From Pseudoclavibacter endophyticus (GTDB lineage Bacteria; Actinomycetota; Actinomycetes; Actinomycetales; Microbacteriaceae), in NCBI RefSeq assembly GCF_008831085.1, contig NZ_WBJY01000001.1, positions 1,178,001-1,242,000 on the forward strand: a stretch of DNA of 64,000 nucleotides. Reading direction: 5' to 3'. Below the pieces are notes generated by a model, which searched no databases, was not told the origin of the DNA, and was given only the letters and a program-made list of their open reading frames with translations. The translations under genes were made by a program, and so were the position numbers. Below, one piece after another: positions 1 through 6,986 of this stretch. Numbering within the stretch: the stretch's first letter is position 1; each line of letters begins with the position of its first letter.

Positions 1-170
1 CGACCCTTGGCGACCTGCCCGGCGAGCCGCGCGCCGAGCGCCCCGAACCGGACGACGACGATATCCAGCAGCGATCGAGGTCGCCGCGAGTCAAGCTCCT
101 GGCCACGATCGTCATCGTCGCGCTCGCGGCGCCCGCGCTCGTCGGCCTGCTGAACCTGCTCGGCGGCTGA
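1..170 (+). CDS. C-terminal end of a membrane-anchored protein (partial)
   Basis: The reading frame enters from the left edge (first full codon at position 3) and ends at TGA 168-170. The visible tail has about 55 residues. An acidic, proline-rich stretch with four consecutive Asp is followed by a basic stretch, then about 22 hydrophobic residues (from LLATIVIVAL to the end) that would form a C-terminal membrane helix. The family cannot be named from this piece. It is convergent with the iclR gene that ends at 192, so it probably belongs to the neighbouring core genome and not to the catabolic block. Confidence 0.6.
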   Translation, partial: TLGDLPGEPRAERPEPDDDDIQQRSRSPRVKLLATIVIVALAAPALVGLLNLLGG

Positions 171-191
171 CGCCGCCCGGCACCGGTGCGG

Positions 192-1166
192 CTACGAGCT
201 GACGATGCCAGCCCGACGGCGATTGAAGTCGATCGTGCGCTGGTCGAGCGGGGTCGAGTTCGCCGAGAGAGCGGCCGAGATACGCGTGGCGTAGAGGCGG
301 ACGGGGTCGACGAGCGGGGCCGGCGACTGGGTGCCGGTACGGAACACCGCCCCGATCGCTGCGACGACCTTTCCCGAGCTGTCGTGAATCGGCGCCGCGA
401 TCGCACCGGCGCCGTGCGCGACGAACTTCTCCGAGATGCAGTACCCGTCGCGTCGCACGCGCGCGAGGACGGCCTTCAGCTCGCTCGGCGTCGCGGGGTT
501 GAACTCGGTGAAGCGGCTGAGGTGCTTCGACGCGAAGTCTTCGATGTCGTCGGGCGCAGCATCCGCGAGCAGCACGAGGCCCGTCGCCGTCACGTGCAGC
601 GGCAGGCGACCGCCGATCCGGTTCGCGCCGCTCCAGTTGGGGTGAGCGCGGAGCGCATCGAGGTACACGACCTCATGGTCGTCGCGCACAGCGAGCTGCA
701 CCGACAACCCCGTACGGCGGTGCAGGTCGACGAGGTGTGGCACCGCGAGCTCGCGCATGCGCATGCCGCTCGTCGAGGCCGAGGCAAGGTCGAGGAACCG
801 GCGGCTCAGCCGGTACCGCCCCTGCTCGTCGACGTCAAGGCCGCCCCACTCGAGCAGTTCGCGTACGAGGCGGTGCGCGGTCGGCAGGGGCAGGTCAGCG
901 TGCCGGCTGATCTCCGACAGCCGCAGCGAGCCGTCGCCGTGCGCGAAGGCGCCGAGCACCGACAGCACGCGCTGCGCGGCGGTGCGCTTCGGAGCCTCCT
1001 GCTCGTTCCCTGCCGCCTCTGATGCGACTGCCGAAACCACCGATGCCCCCCGTCCGCGGCATTCAACGTTGACCTTCTGCGCCGCATTCTGCTGCGGCGG
1101 CCGCTCGTTCAACGTTACCTCGTCACCAGTGGGGACAGCGGTGAGACGGCGAGGCGCGCGCGTCAT
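192..1166 (-). CDS. IclR family transcriptional regulator
   Basis: A 324-residue DNA-binding regulator. After a non-conserved N-terminal extension of about 58 residues comes a winged helix-turn-helix (about 60-125, with LRLSEISRHADLPLPTAHRL). The IclR effector domain follows, with typical elements such as VVYLDALRA, PLHVTATGLVLLA and AIAAPI. The start overlaps the stop of the upstream 89-residue gene by 4 bases, so it is the last gene of a minus-strand operon with the PaaK-like ligase and the NifU-like gene. IclR regulators commonly control adjacent catabolic operons and sense aromatic or organic acids; the ligand here is unknown. It most resembles the IclR gene at 35210. Confidence 0.9.
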   Translation of the reverse strand: MTRAPRRLTAVPTGDEVTLNERPPQQNAAQKVNVECRGRGASVVSAVASEAAGNEQEAPKRTAAQRVLSVLGAFAHGDGSLRLSEISRHADLPLPTAHRLVRELLEWGGLDVDEQGRYRLSRRFLDLASASTSGMRMRELAVPHLVDLHRRTGLSVQLAVRDDHEVVYLDALRAHPNWSGANRIGGRLPLHVTATGLVLLADAAPDDIEDFASKHLSRFTEFNPATPSELKAVLARVRRDGYCISEKFVAHGAGAIAAPIHDSSGKVVAAIGAVFRTGTQSPAPLVDPVRLYATRISAALSANSTPLDQRTIDFNRRRAGIVSS

Positions 1167-1432
1167 GGTGTCGTGTCTGCACCTGCCGTCGAGGACGTCG
1201 AAGTCGGGGAGGCCGACTCGGGCGGGTACGAGATCGTCAGTGCGTCACCCTGCACGCCGAGCGCCGGCTCGAGGTACATGCGCATGATCGACTCGGGCAC
1301 GATGCAGTCGGCGCACGCGTCGGGCGAGGTCATGACGACCTCGACGTGCGTCCGGTCGGGCTGCTCGTTGATCTCGAGCCCGAAGCCGTCGGTCTCGAGC
1401 ATGGTGCGCAGTTCGTCGATGCTGGGGGCCAT
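1163..1432 (-). CDS. Small NifU C-terminal-domain-like protein with a CxxC motif
   Basis: An 89-residue protein. Residues 1-60 follow the layout of the NifU C-terminal (Nfu) domain: an N-terminal helix ending in a 'ML-x-x-DG' turn, two strands, then C40-A-D-C43 followed by a helix ending in LEPAL. Nfu domains use this CxxC to bind or pass Fe-S clusters. The canonical DGGDV turn is altered to DGFGLE and the glycine between the cysteines is missing, so the Fe-S role is inference. The last 25 residues are Ser/Thr/Pro-rich and look unstructured. An AAGGAG ribosome site precedes the ATG. The gene sits between the PaaK-like ligase and iclR in one operon and overlaps iclR by 4 bases. Confidence 0.6.
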   Translation of the reverse strand: MAPSIDELRTMLETDGFGLEINEQPDRTHVEVVMTSPDACADCIVPESIMRMYLEPALGVQGDALTISYPPESASPTSTSSTAGADTTP

Positions 1433-1489
1433 GGGATGCTCCTTGTCTTCATCGTGGCGGTCATGCGCGAGCGCCGCCGCCTCGCCGTT

Positions 1490-2839
1490 TCAGGCGTAGG
1501 GGTTCGTGCCCTCGACGTAGGTGAGGGCGTTCTTGTAATCGCTGATGGGGATCTCGCCGTGGGTCCGCGGCTCGATCGCGACGCGCACGCGCAACCGCTC
1601 GGAAACGGCGTCGGCGGCCGCCCGGAGGGGCCCTTCGGCAGTGGCGGCGTCGAGCCCCTCGCGTAGCTCGACCTCGAGCGGCAGCGGCGTATCGAAGCGC
1701 ACCTGGTCCTTCGTCTCCTTGCGGATTCGCATGGTGCCGCTGAGCACGTCGGAGGCCGTGTCGAGTACGACCTCGCGGATCGACGACGGGTAGACGTTCA
1801 TGGCCTTGTAGATGAGCATGTCATCGGTGCGGCCGACGCAGCGCACGGTCGGTGCCGTGCGGCCACAGGCGCATTCGACACCCGTGACGAGCAGCTGATC
1901 GCCGGACCGGAAGCGGACGACCGGGCACGCCTCGCGCGTGAGGGTCGTGTAGATCGCCTCGCCGGTCGCGCCCGGCTCCCACGGCACGTGCTCGTGCGTC
2001 TCGGGGTCGATGAGCTCGACCAGCACGTCTGGGGCAGCGGTGAAGTGCATGCCTCCACCGGCCTCGCACTCGGCCCACAGCGCGGGGAGCACGTCGCCGA
2101 GGCCCATGAATTCGCTTACGCGGGTCGCCCCCCACGCGTCGAGGATGCTCTGGCGGATGTGGGGCACGCCGGCCCCGGGCTCCCCGCCGGCAATGACCGT
2201 TCTCACGGCCAGCTCGGGCGCCGGCACGCCGAGCAGCTCTTCGCACCGGTTCGCGAAGTGCGTGGCGAAGGAGGCGGTGGCCACCAGCACGCTCACGCGA
2301 AGGCGCTGCATGGCCGTCGCCATCCGCGCGGTCGTCTGACCGCCGATCCAGGCGAGCGCTCCGCCCGCCGATCGGATCCCGTCGGCGTACGGCATGCCGC
2401 CCGCGACGATCGCCATGCCGGTCGTGAGGGCGACGATGGTGCCGGGCTCGACGCCGGCCGTGCGGTACGCGTTGCCGATGCCGGCGCGCCAGCGGTCGAG
2501 GTCGTTGGCCGTGACGCCGAAGTAGGTCGGCGCGCCGGTCGTGCCCGACGAGCTCGTGATCTGCACGAGCTGATCGGTGCTGGCGAGTTGGAAGGCGCCG
2601 AGAGGCTTCGTCGGGTCGGGTTCCACCTGGGCGTCGCGGAGGTCGTGCTTCGTGGTGAACGGCACATCCCGGAGGGCTGCGTACGCGTCCACCGGCTGCA
2701 GGTGGCCGATGCGCGACCGCCACACCTCGTGTTGCGTGAGGCGGTTCTGCAGGTCGCGGAACATCGCGACCTGATGCTCCTGCAGCTGTTCCCACGACAC
2801 CGTCGACGGCGGGGAGGTCTCGAGACCGGTCTGCGACAT
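1490..2839 (-). CDS. Phenylacetate-CoA ligase-like adenylate-forming enzyme
   Basis: A 449-residue PaaK-type ligase expected to adenylate a carboxylic acid and transfer it to CoA. The ATP-binding loop SSSGTTGAPT lies near residue 96. Later come a VVRFRSGD core motif, a GRTDDMLIYKAMNVYPSSI segment that begins the C-terminal lid, and a Cys pair (CACG) in the segment before it, as in PaaK. The start is set at 2839 because GGAG lies 5 bases upstream; the ATG at 2854 and more distant starts have no ribosome site. It is the first gene of the minus-strand operon, divergent from the first CGSC gene across a 238-base promoter region. The acid substrate is unknown. Confidence 0.85.
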   Translation of the reverse strand: MSQTGLETSPPSTVSWEQLQEHQVAMFRDLQNRLTQHEVWRSRIGHLQPVDAYAALRDVPFTTKHDLRDAQVEPDPTKPLGAFQLASTDQLVQITSSSGTTGAPTYFGVTANDLDRWRAGIGNAYRTAGVEPGTIVALTTGMAIVAGGMPYADGIRSAGGALAWIGGQTTARMATAMQRLRVSVLVATASFATHFANRCEELLGVPAPELAVRTVIAGGEPGAGVPHIRQSILDAWGATRVSEFMGLGDVLPALWAECEAGGGMHFTAAPDVLVELIDPETHEHVPWEPGATGEAIYTTLTREACPVVRFRSGDQLLVTGVECACGRTAPTVRCVGRTDDMLIYKAMNVYPSSIREVVLDTASDVLSGTMRIRKETKDQVRFDTPLPLEVELREGLDAATAEGPLRAAADAVSERLRVRVAIEPRTHGEIPISDYKNALTYVEGTNPYA

Positions 2840-2935
2840 GCGGGCTCCATTCATCGTTGCGCGTCGTCGCCGGGCAGCGCCCCGCTTCGACCTGCGCCAA
2901 TGCTGGTCGCTGGATGCCCGCTCCACCAACGATTC

Positions 2936-2950
2936 TTCCACTCGATGGAA
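2936..2950. promoter_or_regulatory. 15-bp inverted repeat TTCCA-N5-TGGAA, candidate IclR operator
   Basis: A perfect 5-base inverted repeat with a 5-base centre (CTCGA) in the divergent promoter region between the PaaK-like operon and the first CGSC module. TTCCA/TGGAA half-sites are reminiscent of IclR-family operators, and the minus-strand operon ends in an iclR gene. Partial versions occur at 18687, 40835 and 9258. Binding is inferred. Confidence 0.4.
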
Positions 2951-3077
2951 TGGGCCTCGTTGCGCGTCCGAACGCGGGCCGGGCGGGAAGCGGACGGGGT
3001 TCCGTGCCGCGGAAGCGGCGGTGCATTGCGGTGTTGCGCAGCGTCAGCATTGTGGCGGACGTGAACGGAGAGCACAC

Positions 3078-3650
3078 ATGTCAACGCAACAGATCCTCGA
3101 TCCCACGATTTCCTCACTTTCGACGCAGGCAACGAAGCCGGCGAGCGTCGCAGGAGGACCACTCCGCGTCGAGAGCCTCGACGGGCTGCGCGTCGGAGTC
3201 CTCGAGAACACCAAGCGCAATGCGGCCGAGATCCTCGACGCCCTTGCAGATGGGCTCGGTGAACGGTTCGACCTCGGGCAGGTCGTGCGCCGGACCAAGC
3301 GACAGTTCGCCATGCCCTTCAGCGACGAGCAGTTGCAGGACCTCCGCGACGAGGTCGACGTGCTCGTGATCGGCGTCGGCGACTGCGGGTCCTGCAGCGC
3401 CGCCGCGGTGGCTGACGGCATCGCCCTCGAGGCGAACGGCATCCCGGCGGCCGTCATCTGCACCGACGCCTTCGAGGGCAACAGCCGCGCGATGGCGAAG
3501 CTCAAGGGCGCCCCCGACTTCGATTTCATCGTTACGAGCCACCCCGTCGCGAACCTCGACGACCAGGGCGTGCGCGAGCGCGGCCGGGCGCTCGTCGATG
3601 ACGTGGTCGGTCGCATCGTGGCATCGGCAGCGGCGGGCGCGGCTCGATGA
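3078..3650 (+). CDS. UGSC-family protein, Cys form (CGSC redox motif), copy 1
   Basis: A 190-residue protein with no signal peptide or membrane segment. After a variable N-terminus of about 30 residues comes a strand-turn GLRVGVLENTKRNA. A hydrophobic strand then leads into VGDCGSCSAA, with C103 and C106. Near the end are TDAFEGNSRAMA and SHPVANL. The GD-[UC]-G-S-C motif defines a family that includes selenocysteine members; here the first position is TGC, not TGA. The motif suggests thiol/disulfide or reductive chemistry, but no reaction is established. GGAGAG lies 7 bases before the ATG. It overlaps the partner gene by 4 bases, so the two are probably subunits of one enzyme. A paralogue lies at 9358. 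Confidence 0.75.
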   Translation: MSTQQILDPTISSLSTQATKPASVAGGPLRVESLDGLRVGVLENTKRNAAEILDALADGLGERFDLGQVVRRTKRQFAMPFSDEQLQDLRDEVDVLVIGVGDCGSCSAAAVADGIALEANGIPAAVICTDAFEGNSRAMAKLKGAPDFDFIVTSHPVANLDDQGVRERGRALVDDVVGRIVASAAAGAAR

Positions 3651-4732
3651 CGGCGCCCGCACCTACGGGAGGCCCCGCCGCGATCGAGGTCGCGGACGAT
3701 GCGCAGTCGGGGAGCTCCGAGCTCGACCCGGCCGCCGCGCGTGCCGTCGCAGAGCACCTCTTCGACCGCGGCTGGACCGACGGGTTGCCGACGCTCCCGG
3801 CAACGGAGGATGAGGTCGAGCGCTTCCTGGCGCACACCGACCGCGACCCGGACGAGATCCTGGCCCGGCTGCCGCAACTCGACAAGCAGGCGACCGTGCG
3901 CGACATCACCGTGCACGCGATCATGGCCGGATGCCGGCCCGAGTACCTGCCCGTCGTGCTGACGGCCTGGGAGGCGCTTTCGGCCGACCGCACGGCGATT
4001 GGCGGAGCATGGCAGTCGACGAGCGGACCCTCGCCCGTCGTCATCGTCAACGGGCCCATCCGTCAGCGGCTCGAACTCAACAGCGCAGGCGGCATCTTCG
4101 GCCCCGGTTTCCGGCCGAACGCGACGATCCCGAGGGCCATCGGCCTCACCGTGCGAAACAGCCTCGGCGTCGTGCCTCACGAGCTCGAGCAGGCGACGCA
4201 GGGCGTGCCGGGCCGGTGGGCGCAGTGCTTCGGCGAGGCCGAGGAACGCAGCCCCTGGGAGTCGTTCGCCACCGAGCTCGGGCTCGACGAGGGGGCCGAT
4301 GCCGTGAGCGTCATCCTGGCGCGCACGAGCGAGTTCGTCGATAACCGGCACTTCAACGACCCGATCGAGGTGCTGCGCGACTTCGCCGACTCGATGCAGC
4401 GGACCGGTCCGTGGATCTTCCCCACCTCGGCGTGCCTGCTCGTGCTCAACCCCGACCACGCGCGCGTGCTCGCCGAGGCCGGCTGGTCGAAGCAGGACGT
4501 ACGCGAGTGGCTCGTCGAGCACGCCGGAAAGACCGAGGCGCAGCTCGCCGCGGTCGGGAAGGCGCTCAGCCGCGGCGATCAGCGGTTCGATGACGACCAC
4601 TTCCACCCCGTCTTCGCCGAGCCCACGCCGGAGCACCTGCCCATCGTGGTCGGAGGGTCGCCCAACGCGGCCATCTCGATGGTGGTGCGCGTGTTCTCGC
4701 GCTGGCCGGGCAAGGCGTTCCGGATTCACTGA
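3647..4732 (+). CDS. Partner protein of the CGSC module (WTDGLP motif), copy 1
   Basis: A 361-residue protein of no function that can be assigned. Conserved points shared with its paralogue at 9894 are WTDGLP near residue 43, TDRDP near 64, AGCRPEYLP with C96, WQST near 122, FGPGFRPNATI (151-161), QATQG, SPWE, AGWSK and a Gly/Asn-rich strand near the C-terminus (VVGGSPNAAIS). There is no signal peptide or transmembrane helix, so it is probably cytoplasmic. The 4-base ATGA overlap with the CGSC gene, seen again in the second copy, argues for a fixed stoichiometric complex. The invariant Cys and FG-x-GFR-x-NAT segment are the best candidates for an active site. Confidence 0.7.
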   Translation: MTAPAPTGGPAAIEVADDAQSGSSELDPAAARAVAEHLFDRGWTDGLPTLPATEDEVERFLAHTDRDPDEILARLPQLDKQATVRDITVHAIMAGCRPEYLPVVLTAWEALSADRTAIGGAWQSTSGPSPVVIVNGPIRQRLELNSAGGIFGPGFRPNATIPRAIGLTVRNSLGVVPHELEQATQGVPGRWAQCFGEAEERSPWESFATELGLDEGADAVSVILARTSEFVDNRHFNDPIEVLRDFADSMQRTGPWIFPTSACLLVLNPDHARVLAEAGWSKQDVREWLVEHAGKTEAQLAAVGKALSRGDQRFDDDHFHPVFAEPTPEHLPIVVGGSPNAAISMVVRVFSRWPGKAFRIH

Positions 4733-4781
4733 CGGCGACCCGCTCGCAACGGCGCGTGCCGCACAACTGAGAGGAACATTC

Positions 4782-5648
4782 GTGACGATTGACGAGAAGT
4801 GGCGGCAGGCCATCTCCGACCCCCTGGCTACGGCGGAGGGCCCGTGGCTGACCGGGAAGGTGGCGGCCATCGCCGGTGGCGGCCTGAGCGGCCCCGAGGG
4901 CGGGGTCGGATTCGGGATCGCCTGGCTGTGCGCGCGAAGCGGCGCCAACGTGGCGGTGCTCGACCGTGATCGGGAGGCGGGCGAACGCGCCGTCGAGCTG
5001 ATCCGGGAGCTCGGCGTCGATGCCGAGTGGATCGAGCTCGACATCATGGACGACGCCTCGTGCCAAACGGCGGTTGCCGCGGCGAAGGAACGGTTCGGCC
5101 GAATCGACGTCGTCGCCGACTCGATCGGCGGGGGAAGCGTCGAGAGCATCCTCACGGTCAGCGAAGAGGAGTTCGACGCGACCATGACGCTGAACTTCAA
5201 GTCGGCGTGGATGCTGATCAAGCACGTCGCGCCCGCCATGGAAGACGGCGGGGCGATCGTCACCGTGTCGTCGGGTGCGACCGAGGGTCGTGGCCCCGGA
5301 ATGGCCTACACCTTCGCCAAGCACGCGCTCGAGAAGCTCACGATCGGCGCTTCGCAGACGCTCGCGTCTCGGCGCATTCGCGTGAACTGCGTGCGCGTCG
5401 GCATGATCTGGGGCGCGTTCGCGGCCAAGGGCATGACCGAGGACCGCCGCGAGCTGCGCCGCAAGAGTGTGGCGATGCAGATCGAGGGCAACTCGTGGGA
5501 CATCGCCTCTGCCGGGTTCTTCCTGCTCACCGAGCAGGCGAGGTGGGTGTCCGGCCAGGTGTTCTCGGTCGACGGCGGCGGCATGAGCGCGGCTGCGCGC
5601 GGCAATGTCGGCAGTGCGGGGTCCCCTGATCCCGGCAAGGGGGAGTAG
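4782..5648 (+). CDS. Short-chain dehydrogenase/reductase
   Basis: A 288-residue SDR. It has a Gly-rich nucleotide loop (AGGGLSGPEG to GVGFG, 31-45) that is longer than the usual TGxxxGIG, a VLDRD acidic end of strand 2 and an LDIMDD turn. The catalytic Ser lies in VSSGA (162-163), and Y175-x-x-x-K179 in AYTFAKHA. The C-terminus has the usual SGQVFSVDGG. The NNAG motif is replaced by DSIGGG, which is atypical. The GTG start at 4782 has AGAGGA 7 bases upstream. It follows the CGSC/partner pair by 49 bases and is probably cotranscribed. Its likely role is oxidation of a hydroxyacyl intermediate; the substrate is unknown. Confidence 0.85.
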   Translation: MTIDEKWRQAISDPLATAEGPWLTGKVAAIAGGGLSGPEGGVGFGIAWLCARSGANVAVLDRDREAGERAVELIRELGVDAEWIELDIMDDASCQTAVAAAKERFGRIDVVADSIGGGSVESILTVSEEEFDATMTLNFKSAWMLIKHVAPAMEDGGAIVTVSSGATEGRGPGMAYTFAKHALEKLTIGASQTLASRRIRVNCVRVGMIWGAFAAKGMTEDRRELRRKSVAMQIEGNSWDIASAGFFLLTEQARWVSGQVFSVDGGGMSAAARGNVGSAGSPDPGKGE

Positions 5649-5683
5649 GGCCGCAGCGGCTCAGGAGCGGGGCCGCACGGCGC

Positions 5684-5721
5684 GGTGCCGCGCGACGCCG
5701 GTGAACCGTCGCGCGGGCACC
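5684..5721. terminator. Stem-loop between convergent genes
   Basis: Arms 5684-5697 and 5707-5721 pair over 14 bases with one bulged G, leaving a 9-base loop. There is no T tract. It sits between the SDR stop (5648) and the acyl-CoA dehydrogenase stop (5760), so it could terminate both operons. The right arm lies inside the first unit of a direct repeat, so a second copy of that arm can compete for pairing. Confidence 0.4.
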
Positions 5722-5756
5722 ACGCCGCCGAACCGTGGCGCGGGCACCACGCCGCC
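5703..5756. repeat. Tandem direct repeat, two 27-base units
   Basis: Units 5703-5729 and 5730-5756 are identical except for one base (C or G at the eighth position). The 27-base period keeps frame, but no gene covers it. Each unit contains the right arm of the stem-loop that starts at 5684. Confidence 0.75.
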
Positions 5757-5759
5757 GCT

Positions 5760-6986
5760 CTATCCGGCCGGCGACGACCGGGGCGTGAAGGCGCTGAGAC
5801 CCGTCGCGGCCCTTCCCACAATGAGCGAGTTCATCTCGTGGGTTCCCTCGTAGGTGTAGACGGCCTCCGCGTCGGCGAAGTACCGGCCCAGGTCGTTCTT
5901 GACGAGCAGGCCGTCGCCGCCGCCGATGCCGCGACCGAGCGCGACGGTCTCGCGCAGGCGCGCCGCGGCGAAGGCCTTCGCGAGCGATGCGATCTCTCCC
6001 GTGAACTCGTCGCGGAGGCGCAGCTCGGTGATGCGGGCGGCCAGCGCGAGCGTCGCCGTGACGTTCCCGAGCATTCGCGCCAGCTGCTCCTGCACGAGCT
6101 GGAACCCGCCGATCGGCCGGCCGAACTGCTCCCGCTCGGTCGCGTGCCGAACCGCCGCCTCGTATGCGCCCGCCTGCATGCCGGCGGCATTCCACGCGAC
6201 GACGAACCGCAGGTCGCCGAGGATGCGCGCGATGTCGGCGAAGTGCGTGATGCCCGGCAGCCGGCTCGATTCGGGCACACGCACGTCGCGGAGCACGATG
6301 TCGCCGTTGCGCACCATCCTCAACGCGATCTTCCCAGGGATATCCGTGATCTCGACGCCGGGAGCCGTGCGCGGAACGAGGAATGCGCGCGCCTCGCCAT
6401 CGCCGGCGTCGCGGGCGATGACGAGAATCAGGTCGGAGACGCTCGCGTTGCCGATCCAGCGCTTGCGCCCCCGGATCGTCCATGTGGCGCCTTCGCCGTG
6501 CCCATGGCGCTCCGCGGTCGTCTCCATGCCGCGCGCGACGTCGGAGCCGTGATCGGGCTCCGTGAGCGCGAAGCATCCGGTCGTCTCGAACGACAGGATG
6601 CCGGGCTCGAGGCTCGCGAGCTGTTCCGGCGACGCACCCCCGCGCAGCACGGTGCGGAACATGCCGACGTTGCCGCCGTAGAGCGTGGCGATCGACGCGT
6701 CGAAGCGCTGGAACTCGAAGTGCTTGAAGCCGACGTAGTACGGGGACAGCGCCGGCTCGGGAGCGCGCGAGTGCGGGCTCCCGAGCAGCGACGGGTCATC
6801 CTCGAGCCGCAGCGCCGCCAAGCCGGGTCGCAGCTCGACGGGGGAGTGGGCGCGCTCCCACCAGCTGGCGAGGTGGGGACGCGCCTCGGCCTCGAGGAAG
6901 GCGCGCAACTCGTCGAGCTTCGCGTGCTCCGCGCCGGACAGCAGCTCGTCTCGGTACCCCAGGAGATCGGTCGGCAGCGGTGTCAT
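5760..6986 (-). CDS. Acyl-CoA dehydrogenase
   Basis: A 408-residue flavoprotein of the acyl-CoA dehydrogenase family, introducing a trans-2 double bond into an acyl-CoA. The middle domain shows CFALTEPDHGSD (flavin and substrate loop) and W-T-I-RG-x-KRWIGNA. The C-terminal helical domain ends with TYEGTHEMNSL, in which the Glu of YEGT is at the usual catalytic-base position. The ATG at 6986 overlaps the stop of the upstream acyl-CoA ligase by 4 bases, so longer in-frame extensions are unlikely. It is the last gene of the MaoC-ligase-dehydrogenase operon; together they supply activation, dehydrogenation and hydration. Chain or side-group preference cannot be told. Confidence 0.9.
   Translation of the reverse strand: MTPLPTDLLGYRDELLSGAEHAKLDELRAFLEAEARPHLASWWERAHSPVELRPGLAALRLEDDPSLLGSPHSRAPEPALSPYYVGFKHFEFQRFDASIATLYGGNVGMFRTVLRGGASPEQLASLEPGILSFETTGCFALTEPDHGSDVARGMETTAERHGHGEGATWTIRGRKRWIGNASVSDLILVIARDAGDGEARAFLVPRTAPGVEITDIPGKIALRMVRNGDIVLRDVRVPESSRLPGITHFADIARILGDLRFVVAWNAAGMQAGAYEAAVRHATEREQFGRPIGGFQLVQEQLARMLGNVTATLALAARITELRLRDEFTGEIASLAKAFAAARLRETVALGRGIGGGDGLLVKNDLGRYFADAEAVYTYEGTHEMNSLIVGRAATGLSAFTPRSSPAG

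Noticed and set aside
2855..2941. Longer start for the PaaK-like ligase
   Set aside because: The extra N-terminal residues are Arg-rich with no similarity, and the dyad at 2936 would fall inside the gene. ATG 2839 has GGAG.
3384..3395. Possible selenocysteine at the first position of the CGSC motif
   Set aside because: The codon is TGC in both copies (3384 and 9649), there is no in-frame TGA, and no selenocysteine machinery is seen here.
3044..5263. Very long open frame on the minus strand opposite the CGSC module and SDR
   Set aside because: It is antisense to three well-supported genes, rich in Arg/Ser low-complexity text, and has no recognisable domain. Such frames are expected in high-GC DNA.
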